Counted from the stretch's first letter, positions 1 to 15,097 are shown. The stretch: DNA of 64,000 nt from DATMER01 sp031390755 (GCA_031390755.1 JANMTS010000041.1:1-64000); one strand, 5' to 3'. The notes: a model not told the origin generated them from the letters alone. Translations and numbers: made by a program.

Positions 1-25
1 GGAGCCGCCGGCCGCGCCGGCCAAC

Positions 26-487
26 GTGGACCCCAAGGTGAACCCCAAGTTGGAACAGTCGCTTCGCAAGCTTCATCAGCAGATCCTGCTGGAGCTCGTC
101 GAGCACTCACCAGGGCGCGCCATCGGCCCGGTGGTGGAACCGGCCCTGCTGGCAATGTGGGAGGCTGGGCGTGTGATCGAGTCCGTGATCGGCGGCGCCC
201 CGCGGGGCCTGGACCTGACGGCGGAAGACCCGGGGACCGGCGAAGCCCTTTACGAGTGGGTGGTGCGGCATCACTTCGCGTTGCGGGTGTTGGACGCACC
301 GGGTGACGTTCTGGTTGCGCCCCACAATCCCGAAGAGTGCCAGTTGCAGGTGCAGTTCACGCATGGCCGCTGGTTCGCAACATGGCTCAAGCTCGAGGTG
401 GACGAGAGCCAGCCGGAGGTGCGGCGGCGCGCGCTGATCCTGTTTGAGACCGGCCGGCAGGGCGAGCTCGTGGAAATGGCGGTCTGA
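26..487 (+). CDS. Uncharacterised protein, possibly 5' truncated
   Basis: I do not recognise this 153-residue protein. It starts at a GTG, but the same frame is open to the window edge (EPPAAPAN precedes the GTG), so the true start may lie outside. It is soluble, acidic and Trp/His-containing, with no signal peptide or membrane segment. Codon use is normal for the window. It ends four bases before the ATG of the next gene, so the two are probably co-transcribed. No function is assigned. Confidence 0.6.
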   Translation: MDPKVNPKLEQSLRKLHQQILLELVEHSPGRAIGPVVEPALLAMWEAGRVIESVIGGAPRGLDLTAEDPGTGEALYEWVVRHHFALRVLDAPGDVLVAPHNPEECQLQVQFTHGRWFATWLKLEVDESQPEVRRRALILFETGRQGELVEMAV

Positions 488-491
488 GTCG

Positions 492-1470
492 ATGCCTTCG
501 TACCCCTTGGCAGGCCGGGTCATCGGCCGACTCGTGCCCGAGTGGATGGGGGAGAGCGGAACTCTGGTGCGGAACGAGGTTCTGCGGGAGGTCCGGCGAG
601 TGCTGGGAGCCGCAGCCGCGGAACAGGGCCGCCCTGCCATCGAGAGCGCGCCGCTCGAAAGCCTCTTGGCCGCGCGGCGGCGCATCCCCTACATCGAAAG
701 CCTCGGCGAGCTGTTTGATACGGATTGGAGCTTCGGGGCGGAACCCTTGCCGCTGTTGGAGGTTCTTCACCATGCGTTCAGCAGTCCGCTGGGTCCGCTG
801 GGCTGGGGAATTCTCGTGGAGGCCCGCCATCGCAAGCTGGGCGTCCGGCACCGGCCGATCCTGCTGTCGGCAGTGCCCTGGCTGGCGCTGTTGGCCGAAC
901 CGGACCGGACGCTCGACGCCTTGATCGCCCATGGGTGGCTCGTGTGCCGCTGCACCGGCGAGACGAGAGCGGCCCAACTCTGCGGGCAGGTCAGGCTCGG
1001 AATGCTGCAAGCCACGGTGCTCGGCCCGTGCGGTCGACGAGGGAATCGAGGGGGAGGGTGTCCGATTGGATAACGGCGAGAAGCGGCTCTTCAACCTGGC
1101 ATGGTGCAGGCATTTCGCGGACGCGTTCAGATCAGCGCCGGAGTCGGCACCCTTGATCTACGCGCTGGTCCCGGCGGGGCTCGAAGCGTTCGTCGGCCAC
1201 ATGAGGCTCGAAACCATCAACGACGCGGGCCGGCCCCGGGAGCCCATTCACGCATCGCACTACGACCTGCTGTCGCTGAGGCAGCCTGGCAGCAGAATCG
1301 GCGAGGAAGATCCTCTCGAGAAGCAATTGATTCAGGCGCTTCAGGATCGAGCGGGCCGGGCCGGCAACGTTCTTCCCGGCCTTGCGGTGACGACGGCGAT
1401 GCCGGGCTGGTCGAAGATGGCCCTGCCCCGGGAAGTCGTCGGGAGCCTGCGCCGCGTCGGGGGCGGGTGA
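492..1470 (+). pseudogene. Uncharacterised protein interrupted by a frameshift
   Basis: The frame opens at the ATG at 492 (MPSYPLAGRVIGRLV) and reads sensible protein to about 1027. It then degenerates into Gly/Arg-rich sequence and stops at 1073. From about 1031 the next frame carries equally sensible protein (VDEGIEGEGVRLDNGEKRLF) to a stop at 1470. Removing one base near 1028-1030 joins the halves as VLGP-AVDEG into a single protein of about 325 residues. The gene is therefore either a recent single-base frameshift or an assembly error. No family is recognised. It follows the gene ending at 487 by four bases. Confidence 0.55.
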
Positions 1471-1712
1471 TCGCCCGCCCTCAGCTCTGCCCACGAAGCC
1501 GGTACACCACCCCTGAAGCCGGGCCTGGAAGCCCGGGGCGCCGGGCACCTGGCTTTTTGTGACAACCGCCGCGATCTTCTGCACGCCGAAGGGGTCCGGA
1601 ATCTACTGCCAGCCGTGTGAGGAATCCAAAAAGACCGGCTCACGCCACGCACGGGAAAGGCAGCGGCGAATTTGACCCCGGACCGGTCCAGGGCGTACTC
1701 TCGGGGCTCGGA

Positions 1713-5726
<4,014 letters not shown>

Positions 5727-5833
5727 CGATGCAGCAGGCCGTAATGTTGATCGTAAGCTTCCGGCCCTAGGATCACGGTCGAGGAAGGGATTACCTGAAG
5801 GATTTGGGGCCCCGTCCTCTCCCTCACAGACGT

Positions 5834-5866
5834 GCCTCGCCGGTGGCGGCCGGTGAGGCCTTTTTT
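5834..5866 (+). terminator. Intrinsic terminator after the hybrid kinase
   Basis: A 10-bp stem (GCCTCGCCGG with CCGGTGAGGC, one G-T wobble) closes a 6-base loop and is followed by a run of T. It lies 107 bases after the kinase stop codon and is oriented to end plus-strand transcription before the convergent gene at 5891. Confidence 0.85.
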
Positions 5867-5916
5867 ATTTTCCATTGAGCCGTTCGACGATTATTTTCCA
5901 TTGAGCCGTTCAACGG
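5865..5916. repeat. 26-bp tandem duplication at a gene 3' end
   Basis: Two adjacent 26-bp copies (5865-5890 and 5891-5916) begin TTATTTTCCATTGAGCCGTT and differ at two positions. The second copy contains the stop codon and last codons of the minus-strand VWA gene. The first copy lies beyond the stop and merges with the T-run of the terminator. It looks like a slippage duplication. Confidence 0.8.
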
Positions 5917-7081
5917 CTCGCTTGATCCCGGCCAGGGTCAGGTCTTCCATGGGGACCACCTCGCCGATGTGCTTGATCGTGGTGCCGCCGTACGTCGTCC
6001 GCCAATCCTCCTTGGGGATCGGGTTGAGCCACACCGAGTGGCGGAACCGGTCGCGCAAGCGCCGCAGCCAGACCATGCTCGCCTCTCCGTCCTCATCCCC
6101 CCACGAGATCGAGCCGCGCGGCCACAGCAGCTCGTCCGGCGCCATCGAGGCGTCCCCCAGAAACAGCACGCGCGTCTCGGGATTGCGTTGCAGAAGCACC
6201 TCGGTCGGCAGCGGATCGCGGCGGCGGAAATCCTTGTAGACCCGGCCGTAGACCGTGTTGTGAAAGAAATAGGTGTCGCACCGTTTGAAGCGGTCGCGGA
6301 TCTTCGCGAACAGCAGCTGGGTCAGGCCGACGTGGGGGATCATGGAGCTGCCGCCGTTGTCGATGAGCAGCACCACCTCGATCTTGTCGAGCTTGTCGCG
6401 GCGGAAGGCAAGCTCGATCTCGCCGCCGTTGCGGGCGCTCTGATAGATCGTCTCGTCGATGTCGAGCTGATCGCGCGGTCCGACCGGGGCGAGGCTCTTG
6501 AGCGTGGCGAGCGCCTGCGAGAGATTGGCGCCGGAGAGCGTCGAGCCGTCCGAGTACTCCACGTACCTGCGCTCGCCGATCACCTTCGTAGCCGACCGGC
6601 CGCCGCCGGGGCCGCCCACCCGCACGCCGCCCTTCGCGTTGCCCGAGTGACCGAACGGGGAGTTGCCGCCCGTGCCGATCCACTTGCTGCCGCCGTGGTG
6701 GGCCTCCATCTGCTTGCGCAGCGTCTCCCAGAACCGCCGCATCAGCTCGTCGATCGGCATGGACCAGACCGCCTGCGGCGGCAGCTCGCCCGAGCGCACG
6801 GCATCTTGTAACCAGGCCCTGAACTGGGGCGTGTTGAGCAGCTCCGGATCGCCCTCCGCCACCCGCGGCACGTCGATGCCATAGAAGTGGAAGAGGAACG
6901 CCCGCTCGAACGGGTCCATGTGCTCGACCCGCCGCACGAACGAAAGCCGCGCGAACAGGAAGAGAGACTCCAGGTCCGGAGCCAGCCCCTTCTCCAGACC
7001 CTTGTAGAAGTCGAGCGTGTCGCCCGGGCTGGCGGGGACGCCGTAGTCCCGCAGGCGGTAGAGAAATCCGGTCAGCGGCAT
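5891..7081 (-). CDS. VWA domain-containing CoxE-like protein
   Basis: This 396-residue cytosolic protein belongs to the VWA proteins that pair with MoxR ATPases. The N-terminal half is helical. A Gly-rich linker (about 130-165) leads to the VWA-like domain, with VVLLIDNGGSSM in place of the canonical DxSxS metal site. The second Ser is kept but the first is Gly, so metal binding may be altered. The MoxR-family ATPase gene lies immediately upstream in the same direction, separated by 22 bases. In known pairs the ATPase and VWA protein act together as a chaperone that inserts metals or matures complexes. The client is not evident from the neighbours. Confidence 0.85.
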   Translation of the reverse strand: MPLTGFLYRLRDYGVPASPGDTLDFYKGLEKGLAPDLESLFLFARLSFVRRVEHMDPFERAFLFHFYGIDVPRVAEGDPELLNTPQFRAWLQDAVRSGELPPQAVWSMPIDELMRRFWETLRKQMEAHHGGSKWIGTGGNSPFGHSGNAKGGVRVGGPGGGRSATKVIGERRYVEYSDGSTLSGANLSQALATLKSLAPVGPRDQLDIDETIYQSARNGGEIELAFRRDKLDKIEVVLLIDNGGSSMIPHVGLTQLLFAKIRDRFKRCDTYFFHNTVYGRVYKDFRRRDPLPTEVLLQRNPETRVLFLGDASMAPDELLWPRGSISWGDEDGEASMVWLRRLRDRFRHSVWLNPIPKEDWRTTYGGTTIKHIGEVVPMEDLTLAGIKRAVERLNGK

Positions 7082-7103
7082 GGTCGGTCCTTCCGAAAAC
7101 CGA

Positions 7104-7931
7104 TCAGTTCACCCGCGGCCGCTTGCTGCCCTGGCGGTGGGCCAGGAGATCCTCGGTGCGCTTGAGGAGCGTGCCCACGAAGGGGATGTTCAGCCTTTCC
7201 GGGGTGATGCGGGAGTGCCGGAGGGCGCCCAGCCAGTTGAGCAGCTCGCTCGTGGCGGGCGGCTTCTCGAAGCCCCTCTGGCGTAGCTCGTAGAAGATGC
7301 CGAGCGCGGCGTCGAGGAGGCCCTTCTCCAGGTCCGGGAAGTGGAGGCCGACGATCTCCCGCATCTGCTCCGGGGTGGGGAAGGCGATGTGGTGGCAGTA
7401 GCAGCGGCGCAGGAAGGGGTCGGACAGCTCCCGCTTCGCGTTCGAGGTGATGAGGATGAACGGCCGCTTCGTGGCCTGGATCGTCTGGTTGACCTCACGG
7501 ATCGTGAACTGGCAGTCCTCCAGCACGTCGAGCAGGTTGTCCTGCACGTCCGACTCGGTCTTGTCGATCTCGTCGAAGAGGAGGACGACGCGCTTCTCGC
7601 TCCGGAACGCGCGGCCGATGGGGCCCCAGATCACGTAGTCGAAGAAGGCCTCGACGTTGCGGCCGGTGCTGCCGCTGCCGAAGCGGGCGTCGTTGAGGCG
7701 CAGGACGGTGTCCTGGACGTAGCAGGCCTCCTCGCCCTTGATCGTGGACTTGCAGCGCAGCACCTCGACGTCCATGCCGAGCGAGCGCGCGACCTCGAAG
7801 CCGAGCTGCGTCTTGCCGGTGCCGGCCTCGCCGGTCAGGAGAAGCGGTTTCTCCATCACCAGCGCCATGTTGACGATCGCCCCGAGCTCGGGGTCGAGAT
7901 AGTAGCGGTCGGTACCCTGGAACTCCTCCAT
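7104..7931 (-). CDS. MoxR-family AAA+ ATPase
   Basis: This 275-residue AAA+ ATPase has Walker A GEAGTGKT (about 34-41), Walker B VVLLFDEID, sensor-1 ITSN and the arginine-finger region SDPFLRRC. A C-terminal lid domain follows. The length is typical of the MoxR class. It is the first gene of a two-gene unit with the VWA protein, and MoxR ATPases usually remodel their VWA partner's client. No classical membrane or secretion signal is present. Confidence 0.92.
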   Translation of the reverse strand: MEEFQGTDRYYLDPELGAIVNMALVMEKPLLLTGEAGTGKTQLGFEVARSLGMDVEVLRCKSTIKGEEACYVQDTVLRLNDARFGSGSTGRNVEAFFDYVIWGPIGRAFRSEKRVVLLFDEIDKTESDVQDNLLDVLEDCQFTIREVNQTIQATKRPFILITSNAKRELSDPFLRRCYCHHIAFPTPEQMREIVGLHFPDLEKGLLDAALGIFYELRQRGFEKPPATSELLNWLGALRHSRITPERLNIPFVGTLLKRTEDLLAHRQGSKRPRVN

Positions 7932-8582
7932 GCCTTGGCGTCTCCCTGGAAGGCCCTCGCGGGCCGCCCGAGTCTATTCGACCTGCTCGCGGGCCGCCAA
8001 GACGCGGCCGTGGACCGTGCGTCCCCATGTCCGGATCGCCGCCGTCTACCTCCGGGCCGCCGCCGTCGGTGCGCGGTCCGTGCGGCGACGCCTGTGGGCT
8101 CTCCCTCCCGCCTTGCCGCCGTTCGCGATCTCTCTCCGGGTCGTCCGGAGCTTCCTGGGGATCGTTCCTCCCGGTCTGTGGGCCGTCCGTCCCCTGGGAC
8201 GAGAGACTCCGCCACCGGGACGGACGGCTCATCCCCATGCCGCCATCGTCCGTCCCGCGGGACGAACGGCTCGTCCCCATGCCGCCATCGCTCCCGCCGT
8301 GGGACGGAAGGCTTGTCCCCGTGCCGCCATCGCTCCTCCTGCGGGACGGAAGGTCCGTCCCCATGCCGCTGTCGCTCGTCTCATGGGTTGGGTCGTCCAC
8401 AGCGCGGGTTGGATCGTCCATGAGAACGTCCGGACCGCTCCAGGGTTCTGAATCGTGGCTCCAGCCTGTTGAATGAGGAGCGGGCAGGCGGCGCCCGTCT
8501 CTCTCGAAGGCGGCTCTCCGTCGCGCGGCACGTCGGTTGCTTCCCGTCGCTTCCTGAACCCTGATCTCGGAAAAGGAGCGAC
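7932..8582. other. Gene-free stretch containing a minisatellite
   Basis: About 650 bases lie between the MoxR gene and a truncated membrane-protein gene. All frames on both strands are open in part, but they show only Pro/Arg/Ser-rich, low-complexity sequence and no recognisable domain. The repeated 42-bp units at 8217-8384 are the only clear structure. I see no gene here. A start signal for the MoxR transcript should lie in its left part, but none stands out. Confidence 0.55.
8217..8384. repeat. 42-bp tandem minisatellite, four copies
   Basis: Four consecutive 42-bp units begin at 8217, 8259, 8301 and 8343, each starting GGGACG and containing CCCCATGCCGCC or a close variant. A degenerate partial unit precedes them from about 8194. 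The unit is a multiple of three, so all frames repeat every 14 residues, but no real protein is apparent. The copies have diverged at several positions. Confidence 0.85.
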
Positions 8583-8846
8583 ATGCACGCATCCACAGCG
8601 GTATCGCCGGCACTACCGGCAGTACCGGCGTCACCGGGCCGGGCGATTCTCGTGGGAGGGCTCGCGGCGGGAGTCCTGGATATCACCTACGCCATCGTGA
8701 CCTGGCTGGGGGCCGGGGTGAGCCCGGTCCGCGTCCTTCAGTCGGTGGCGAGCGGCCTTCTCGGTCCCGCGTCCTACGAGGGGGGAGCGGGCACGGCCGC
8801 CCTGGGCCTCGCGCTGCACTTCGTCATCGCGTTCATTGCCGCCGTC
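8583..8846 (+). pseudogene. 5' fragment of an integral membrane protein gene
   Basis: The start is good: AAAAGGAG lies a few bases before the ATG. The first 88 codons encode a two-helix membrane protein with AILVGGLAAGVLDITYAIV and SPVRVLQSVASGLLG. I know this pattern from small uncharacterised bacterial membrane proteins of about 140-150 residues. After FIAAV (8846) the frame enters sequence that is the antisense of another gene's start, and the remaining helices are missing. The 3' half has been deleted. Confidence 0.65.
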
Positions 8847-8924
8847 CGCGGCTTCGCGCTGCTTCTCAAGGGAGAGACGGTTCAAGTCGCTCAGAATCTG
8901 CTCCTTGATTGCTGGCTGGACCAT
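8844..8924 (-). pseudogene. 5' fragment of a small hypothetical gene
   Basis: A strong ribosome-binding site (GGAGGAAG) precedes an ATG at 8924. The first 27 codons read MVQPAIKEQILSDLNRLSLE and then KQREAAD. This is a typical start of small DUF2281-like or antitoxin-like hypothetical proteins. After Asp27 the frame runs into the opposite strand of the truncated membrane-protein gene. Both genes lost their 3' ends at the same point. Confidence 0.6.
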
Positions 8925-8983
8925 TGTTCTTCCTCCGGGCGTCATTACCTCATCTCCTGGAAGTGGGATGCGGGCCAGTCGCC

Positions 8984-9811
8984 TCACGCGGGCGGCGGAT
9001 CGCCGGGGCAGTTGGTCAGCATCGCCGGGGCGGCGAGGGCCTCGATGTTCTTCACCACGTCTTTCGACTCCGGCAGCCAGATCACGTGGAAGATCTTTTC
9101 GAGCGAGCCGCCGGGGGCGATGAGCTTGCTTCCGATCCAGCTCGCTTCCTTGTCCTTGGCGGCGAGGAGGGTCTGCTGGAGGTCGGGCGTGTCGCGGAGG
9201 ATCACGAGCTCGTTCGCGAGCAGCCAGGACAGATCCCGGGCCACTTTCATGAAGCTGTCGACGAGGTTTTCCTCTCCAGGCTCGTCCACGTCCTCGGCGA
9301 GGTGGATCAGCGGTGAGAGGCTGCCGAGCTCCGAGAAGACGGTGGGGACGAGGCAGGCGAGGAGCGAGTTGATCTTGTTGAAGTCGTCGTGCAGGCTGTT
9401 CAGGCCGTCCATCGTGCCGGCGACCTCGGCCGCGGCGATGCCCAGGTCGTAGTCGATGTGCGCGTTCATCCCGGCCAGGAGGTTCTGAAGGATGATCAGC
9501 GTCGGGTCGGCGACGGCATTGAAAGCCACCTTCCAGCAGGCGGAGATGGCGGGGTCGCCCGAGCGCCACTGCTGGAACGCCGTCAGGTAGCGGGTGGCGA
9601 AGGTGACGTCGAGCGTCTCCATCCTCGCGTCGTCGTCGAAGTAGCCGGTGCCGATGCGCGAGCGCACGGTCTGGGTCACCCGCCGGTAGAGCGCCGCGAA
9701 GTAGCCCGCGCGGCTCCCATTGGCGACGCACCAGGCGAGGTTTTCGTCCATCTCGGCGAGCACGCGGTCGATCGGATCTGGGGTCGGATCGGGAGTCGGA
9801 TCTGGGGTCAT
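8984..9811 (-). CDS. DUF5995 family protein
   Basis: This 275-residue soluble protein matches DUF5995: SRAGYFAALYRRVTQTVR, MNAHIDYDLGIAAAE and a C-terminal WLLAN helix are recognisable. The function of the family is not established; the conserved His/Asp in NAHIDYD suggest a metal or active site. The N-terminus carries a short repeat, MTPDPTPDPTPDP, encoded by near-identical 12-bp units. The gene sits alone between an eCIS-core gene upstream and a gene fragment downstream. Confidence 0.85.
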   Translation of the reverse strand: MTPDPTPDPTPDPIDRVLAEMDENLAWCVANGSRAGYFAALYRRVTQTVRSRIGTGYFDDDARMETLDVTFATRYLTAFQQWRSGDPAISACWKVAFNAVADPTLIILQNLLAGMNAHIDYDLGIAAAEVAGTMDGLNSLHDDFNKINSLLACLVPTVFSELGSLSPLIHLAEDVDEPGEENLVDSFMKVARDLSWLLANELVILRDTPDLQQTLLAAKDKEASWIGSKLIAPGGSLEKIFHVIWLPESKDVVKNIEALAAPAMLTNCPGDPPPA

Positions 9812-9835
9812 GCGCTGATTCTAACGCACTGGCTC

Positions 9836-12232
9836 TCAGCGTTTCCCCGGCGGTTTGATGTTGCTCAGGTCAAAGCGGAATTCCAGGAGAGGCTGTGTCG
9901 GGGCCGGAGCCTTGCCGAGCGGGCCTCCGGGCAACGGGTCGAGGAAGGGGGTGAGCGCCGGCTGCGGCAGGAGCCGGATGGTGTCGTTGCCGACGGGGAG
10001 GATCGGAAAGAGGCCCTGGTCCCTCATGCCCTGGCGCAGGATCTCCAGGCTGACCGGCTTCCTTCCCGGAAGATTCAGGATGGCCGAGTGGAGCTTGTTG
10101 AGGACGCCGGTCAGGGTGTCGCCCGAGCTGACGGACGTGAGGCCCGCGACGAGGGCGGAGAGCTCGGCGTCGGTCAGGTCGGCGGGCACGATGCCCATGA
10201 ACTGCTTGACGAAGGTCTCGTTGATGGCAAGGCCGGTGCCGGACTTCGACACCATGGCATGGAACAGTTTCTGCGCGTTGCCCGGGGCCTTCTGGAGATC
10301 CCTCAGGGAGCGCTCCAGGGGAGTGAGCGCGCTTTCGAGCGCCTTGTCGTAGCCCGCTCCCGCGACCTCGCTGCCGACGTAGCCGCCGATGCCGCCGGCC
10401 ACGAGGGCGCAGCCGATCAGGGAGAGCCCGAAGGTCTCGATGCCGAAGATCACGTTGCACACGACGTAGCTGGAGATCGTGCCCGCCGCAAAGCCTCCGG
10501 CCGCGGTGGTCGCCACGCGGGGCCGCTCCTCGGGAGTCGCCGTGCCGAGCTGATAGCCGGTCACGGCGACGAAGAGGATCGTGCCGCCCCAGCCGACCCC
10601 CTTCACCCACTTGGGCACGGCCTTGGCGCCGGCCGCGACGCCCGCGGCGGCTCCAGTCTCCGCGCCACCGGCTCCGGGCGCGGTGGCCAGGGCCTGGCGG
10701 GCCAGGGTGTTCACCAGGCCCGCGGACTCGCCGGCCAACCCCTCGGCCGCCACCAGCGCGCCGTCCGCCGTGTGGGTGATCCGCATCACGATCTTGGCCG
10801 GGATGGACTTGCCGCCGCCGAGCTTGTTGAGCTCGTCGAGGCTCCCCTTGAGCACCACCTCGACCTCGGTGAGGATGTTGCCGTTCGCCTGCGGGGTGCT
10901 GCTGGTGATCTTGAACTCCGCCTGCACCCGCACGGGCGCCGAGGGCGGCGGCGTTTCGTTGGCACCGGGCTTGGCGGCTCCGGGGGGCTTCTCGCCGGGG
11001 ACCGGGGCGGTCGGCTTCACCTCGCCGTTGAGGCCGATCTCGACCGGCTTGAGGCCCATGTTCTGGCGCGCGACCCGGTAGTCCGGCGCGCCGCTCTGGA
11101 CCGGCGCGATCGTGGTGCTCTCCGGCGCGACCTTGACGCCGAACGTGGACTCGATGTTCTGGGGGTTGGTCCGGAAGGCCTTGTCGAAGCTCCAGATCTC
11201 GGCCTGCCGTCCCGCCGCCTTGACCTCGGCCAGGACGGCGGCGTCCGGCTCGGAGAGGATGGGGGAGCCGCTCCGGCTGGTGGTGATGTTCGCGTCCAGG
11301 GCGCCGACCCGGTCCGCCATGGCCGTCTTCGGACCGAGCTTGATCCCGAGCTCGTCGAGGAGCAGCTTGTTGGCGGCGCCGGTGCGGGGAATCCCCGGAT
11401 TGTGAACCATCTCGTTGTAGGCCTGCTGGCCGATGCGGACCTCGACCCCCTGAGACAGGAGCTGCTTGAGCTGGGTGGCCGCGGGGACGTTGCCGCGGCT
11501 GATCTGATCGATCACGTTGGCGTCGATGTAGACGACCCTCGGCGGCGGGGTCGGAGGCGGCGTGCCGGCCGTCGGGGGATCGCGATGGACTCGCAGTCTT
11601 GAGGGGGTTGAGGGGGTCGAGATAGGAGCCTGAGCGCCGGGAGCCGCGGCGCCCCCGGCGGCGGTGCCCGAGAGGGCGCTGGCGGCGAGGCGGTCGGCCT
11701 CCGCTTCCAGGGGATCGTCGACGGGCGCCACTTCCAGACGGGCCTGGAGACCTCCGGCCTGTCCGGCCGCGCCCTGCTGGATGGTGTGCGCGAGCTCGTG
11801 GGCGATCAGCCGTCGGCCCGGATTGGTGGCGGGGTTGTAGGTGCCGGGCGCGAAAACGACGTGCTGGCCGACGGTGTAGGCCAGGGCATTGACGGCCCGG
11901 GCCGAGCCGGCCGCGCGGGCGTCGTGGTGGACCCGCACGGCGCCGAAGTCGTGGCCGAAGCCGTTCTCCATGGTGGCGCGGACGCCCGCATCGAGAGGTT
12001 GGCCAGGGGAGCGGAGCACGTCGTGGACGACGGGAGGAGCCAGGGCCGGCCCGTCCCGCCCGTCCTCTCCGGCTCCTCCCGCCGCGGCTCTCTGCAGAGC
12101 GGCCTTGCGGCGGCATTCGGGACACTCTTCGGGCTTCGACGCTTGGCCGCAGGAGCAGCGCTGCAGTCTCGCCGCGGTCGCCGCGGTCGCCGCAGTGGTC
12201 TTCGAAGCGGGAGCCGGCACGCTCACTCTCAT
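9836..12232 (-). CDS. eCIS-core (DUF4157) protein with PIN-like domain
   Basis: This 798-residue protein has a modular layout. A Cys pattern at 26-40 (CSCG, CPEC) is typical of DUF4157 proteins. The DUF4157 domain (about 70-165) carries the zinc-protease motif HELAH at 145-149. After a Pro-rich linker, residues 233-365 resemble a PIN nuclease: Asp237 in VVYIDANVID, an acidic QQAYNEMV, LSEPDAAVL and IWSFDKAF supply the expected acidic residues. The C-terminal half has hydrophobic, Gly/Ala-rich stretches (VGWGGTILFVAVTGYQLG) that could be membrane-active. DUF4157 is strongly linked to extracellular contractile injection systems, often at the N-terminus of cargo. No injection-system structural gene is in the window. 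The nuclease call is inferred from motifs alone. Confidence 0.8.
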   Translation of the reverse strand: MRVSVPAPASKTTAATAATAARLQRCSCGQASKPEECPECRRKAALQRAAAGGAGEDGRDGPALAPPVVHDVLRSPGQPLDAGVRATMENGFGHDFGAVRVHHDARAAGSARAVNALAYTVGQHVVFAPGTYNPATNPGRRLIAHELAHTIQQGAAGQAGGLQARLEVAPVDDPLEAEADRLAASALSGTAAGGAAAPGAQAPISTPSTPSRLRVHRDPPTAGTPPPTPPPRVVYIDANVIDQISRGNVPAATQLKQLLSQGVEVRIGQQAYNEMVHNPGIPRTGAANKLLLDELGIKLGPKTAMADRVGALDANITTSRSGSPILSEPDAAVLAEVKAAGRQAEIWSFDKAFRTNPQNIESTFGVKVAPESTTIAPVQSGAPDYRVARQNMGLKPVEIGLNGEVKPTAPVPGEKPPGAAKPGANETPPPSAPVRVQAEFKITSSTPQANGNILTEVEVVLKGSLDELNKLGGGKSIPAKIVMRITHTADGALVAAEGLAGESAGLVNTLARQALATAPGAGGAETGAAAGVAAGAKAVPKWVKGVGWGGTILFVAVTGYQLGTATPEERPRVATTAAGGFAAGTISSYVVCNVIFGIETFGLSLIGCALVAGGIGGYVGSEVAGAGYDKALESALTPLERSLRDLQKAPGNAQKLFHAMVSKSGTGLAINETFVKQFMGIVPADLTDAELSALVAGLTSVSSGDTLTGVLNKLHSAILNLPGRKPVSLEILRQGMRDQGLFPILPVGNDTIRLLPQPALTPFLDPLPGGPLGKAPAPTQPLLEFRFDLSNIKPPGKR

Positions 12233-12317
12233 CGCAAGTAACCCTCCCCTGGAGTTACGTGCCCGCGGGCCGATCCCGCCAGTCTGTCACCGCCGACTGT
12301 TCCGGGAAGAACCGGGG

Positions 12318-14525
<2,208 letters not shown>

Positions 14526-14554
14526 GGGGCGATCTTACCGCCCCGGCAGCCTCG

Positions 14555-15097
14555 TCAGAGCCAGCCCCTGCGTTCGCGAAGCCCGGCGATGTGGGCCACG
14601 TGGTGCCGGCCGTGCCAGGCGTAGAGCACCAGCAGGCCGTCGAGCGTCATCGGACCGTTCTCCGGATGGGTGAGGGGCCGCGTGAAATCCTCGGGAGCGA
14701 GCGAACGCAGCAGGCGCACCCAGCGGTCGTGGAGCCCTTCCAGCAGCGACAGCGAGACTTCGACAGGCGTCTCGAGCGAGTCCGCGAGCCCGGCCCAGAG
14801 ATCCTGCCGGTAGACCTTGATGGTCGGGTTGTCCTCGGTCAGCGCCAGCTTCCAGCGGATGTAGGCGTTCATGTGGCTGTCCGGAACGTGGTGGACGACC
14901 TGGCGGACGGTCCAGCCGTCCGGCCGGTAGGGCGTGTCGAGCTGCTCGTCGGACAGGCCCAGGACCGCGGCGCGCAGCCGGGCCGGAGCCGCCGCGATGG
15001 CCTCGATGGATTCCTGGCGTTCGGCCTCGGTCAGGGACGTGACCCGGCGGAAGCGTCCGACGGGATAGCGGAGATCGGTCTCGGTGGTCTCGGGCAT
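14555..15097 (-). CDS. DinB/YfiT-like putative metal-dependent thiol transferase
   Basis: This 180-residue four-helix DinB-fold protein resembles the YfiT/BstA group. The opening TDLRYPVGRF and the metal-ligand His residues in VVHHVPDSHMN and HGRHHVAHI are conserved. YfiT members transfer low-molecular-weight thiols or act as metal-dependent hydrolases; which applies here is unknown. It lies 29 bases upstream of the prolyl oligopeptidase gene and may share its transcript. The full family length is present. Confidence 0.88.
   Translation of the reverse strand: MPETTETDLRYPVGRFRRVTSLTEAERQESIEAIAAAPARLRAAVLGLSDEQLDTPYRPDGWTVRQVVHHVPDSHMNAYIRWKLALTEDNPTIKVYRQDLWAGLADSLETPVEVSLSLLEGLHDRWVRLLRSLAPEDFTRPLTHPENGPMTLDGLLVLYAWHGRHHVAHIAGLRERRGWL

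Noticed and set aside
1471..1712. Kinase start at the upstream GTG 1617
   Set aside because: It would add 32 polar residues before the signal peptide; the ATG at 1713 puts the signal peptide at the N-terminus. The upstream start cannot be fully excluded.
8217..8384. Possible CRISPR array
   Set aside because: The 42-bp units are directly adjacent without unique spacers, and no cas gene is nearby.
8027..8476. Small proteins encoded by the minisatellite region
   Set aside because: All frames are low complexity, no ribosome-binding site fits and both strands are equally open.
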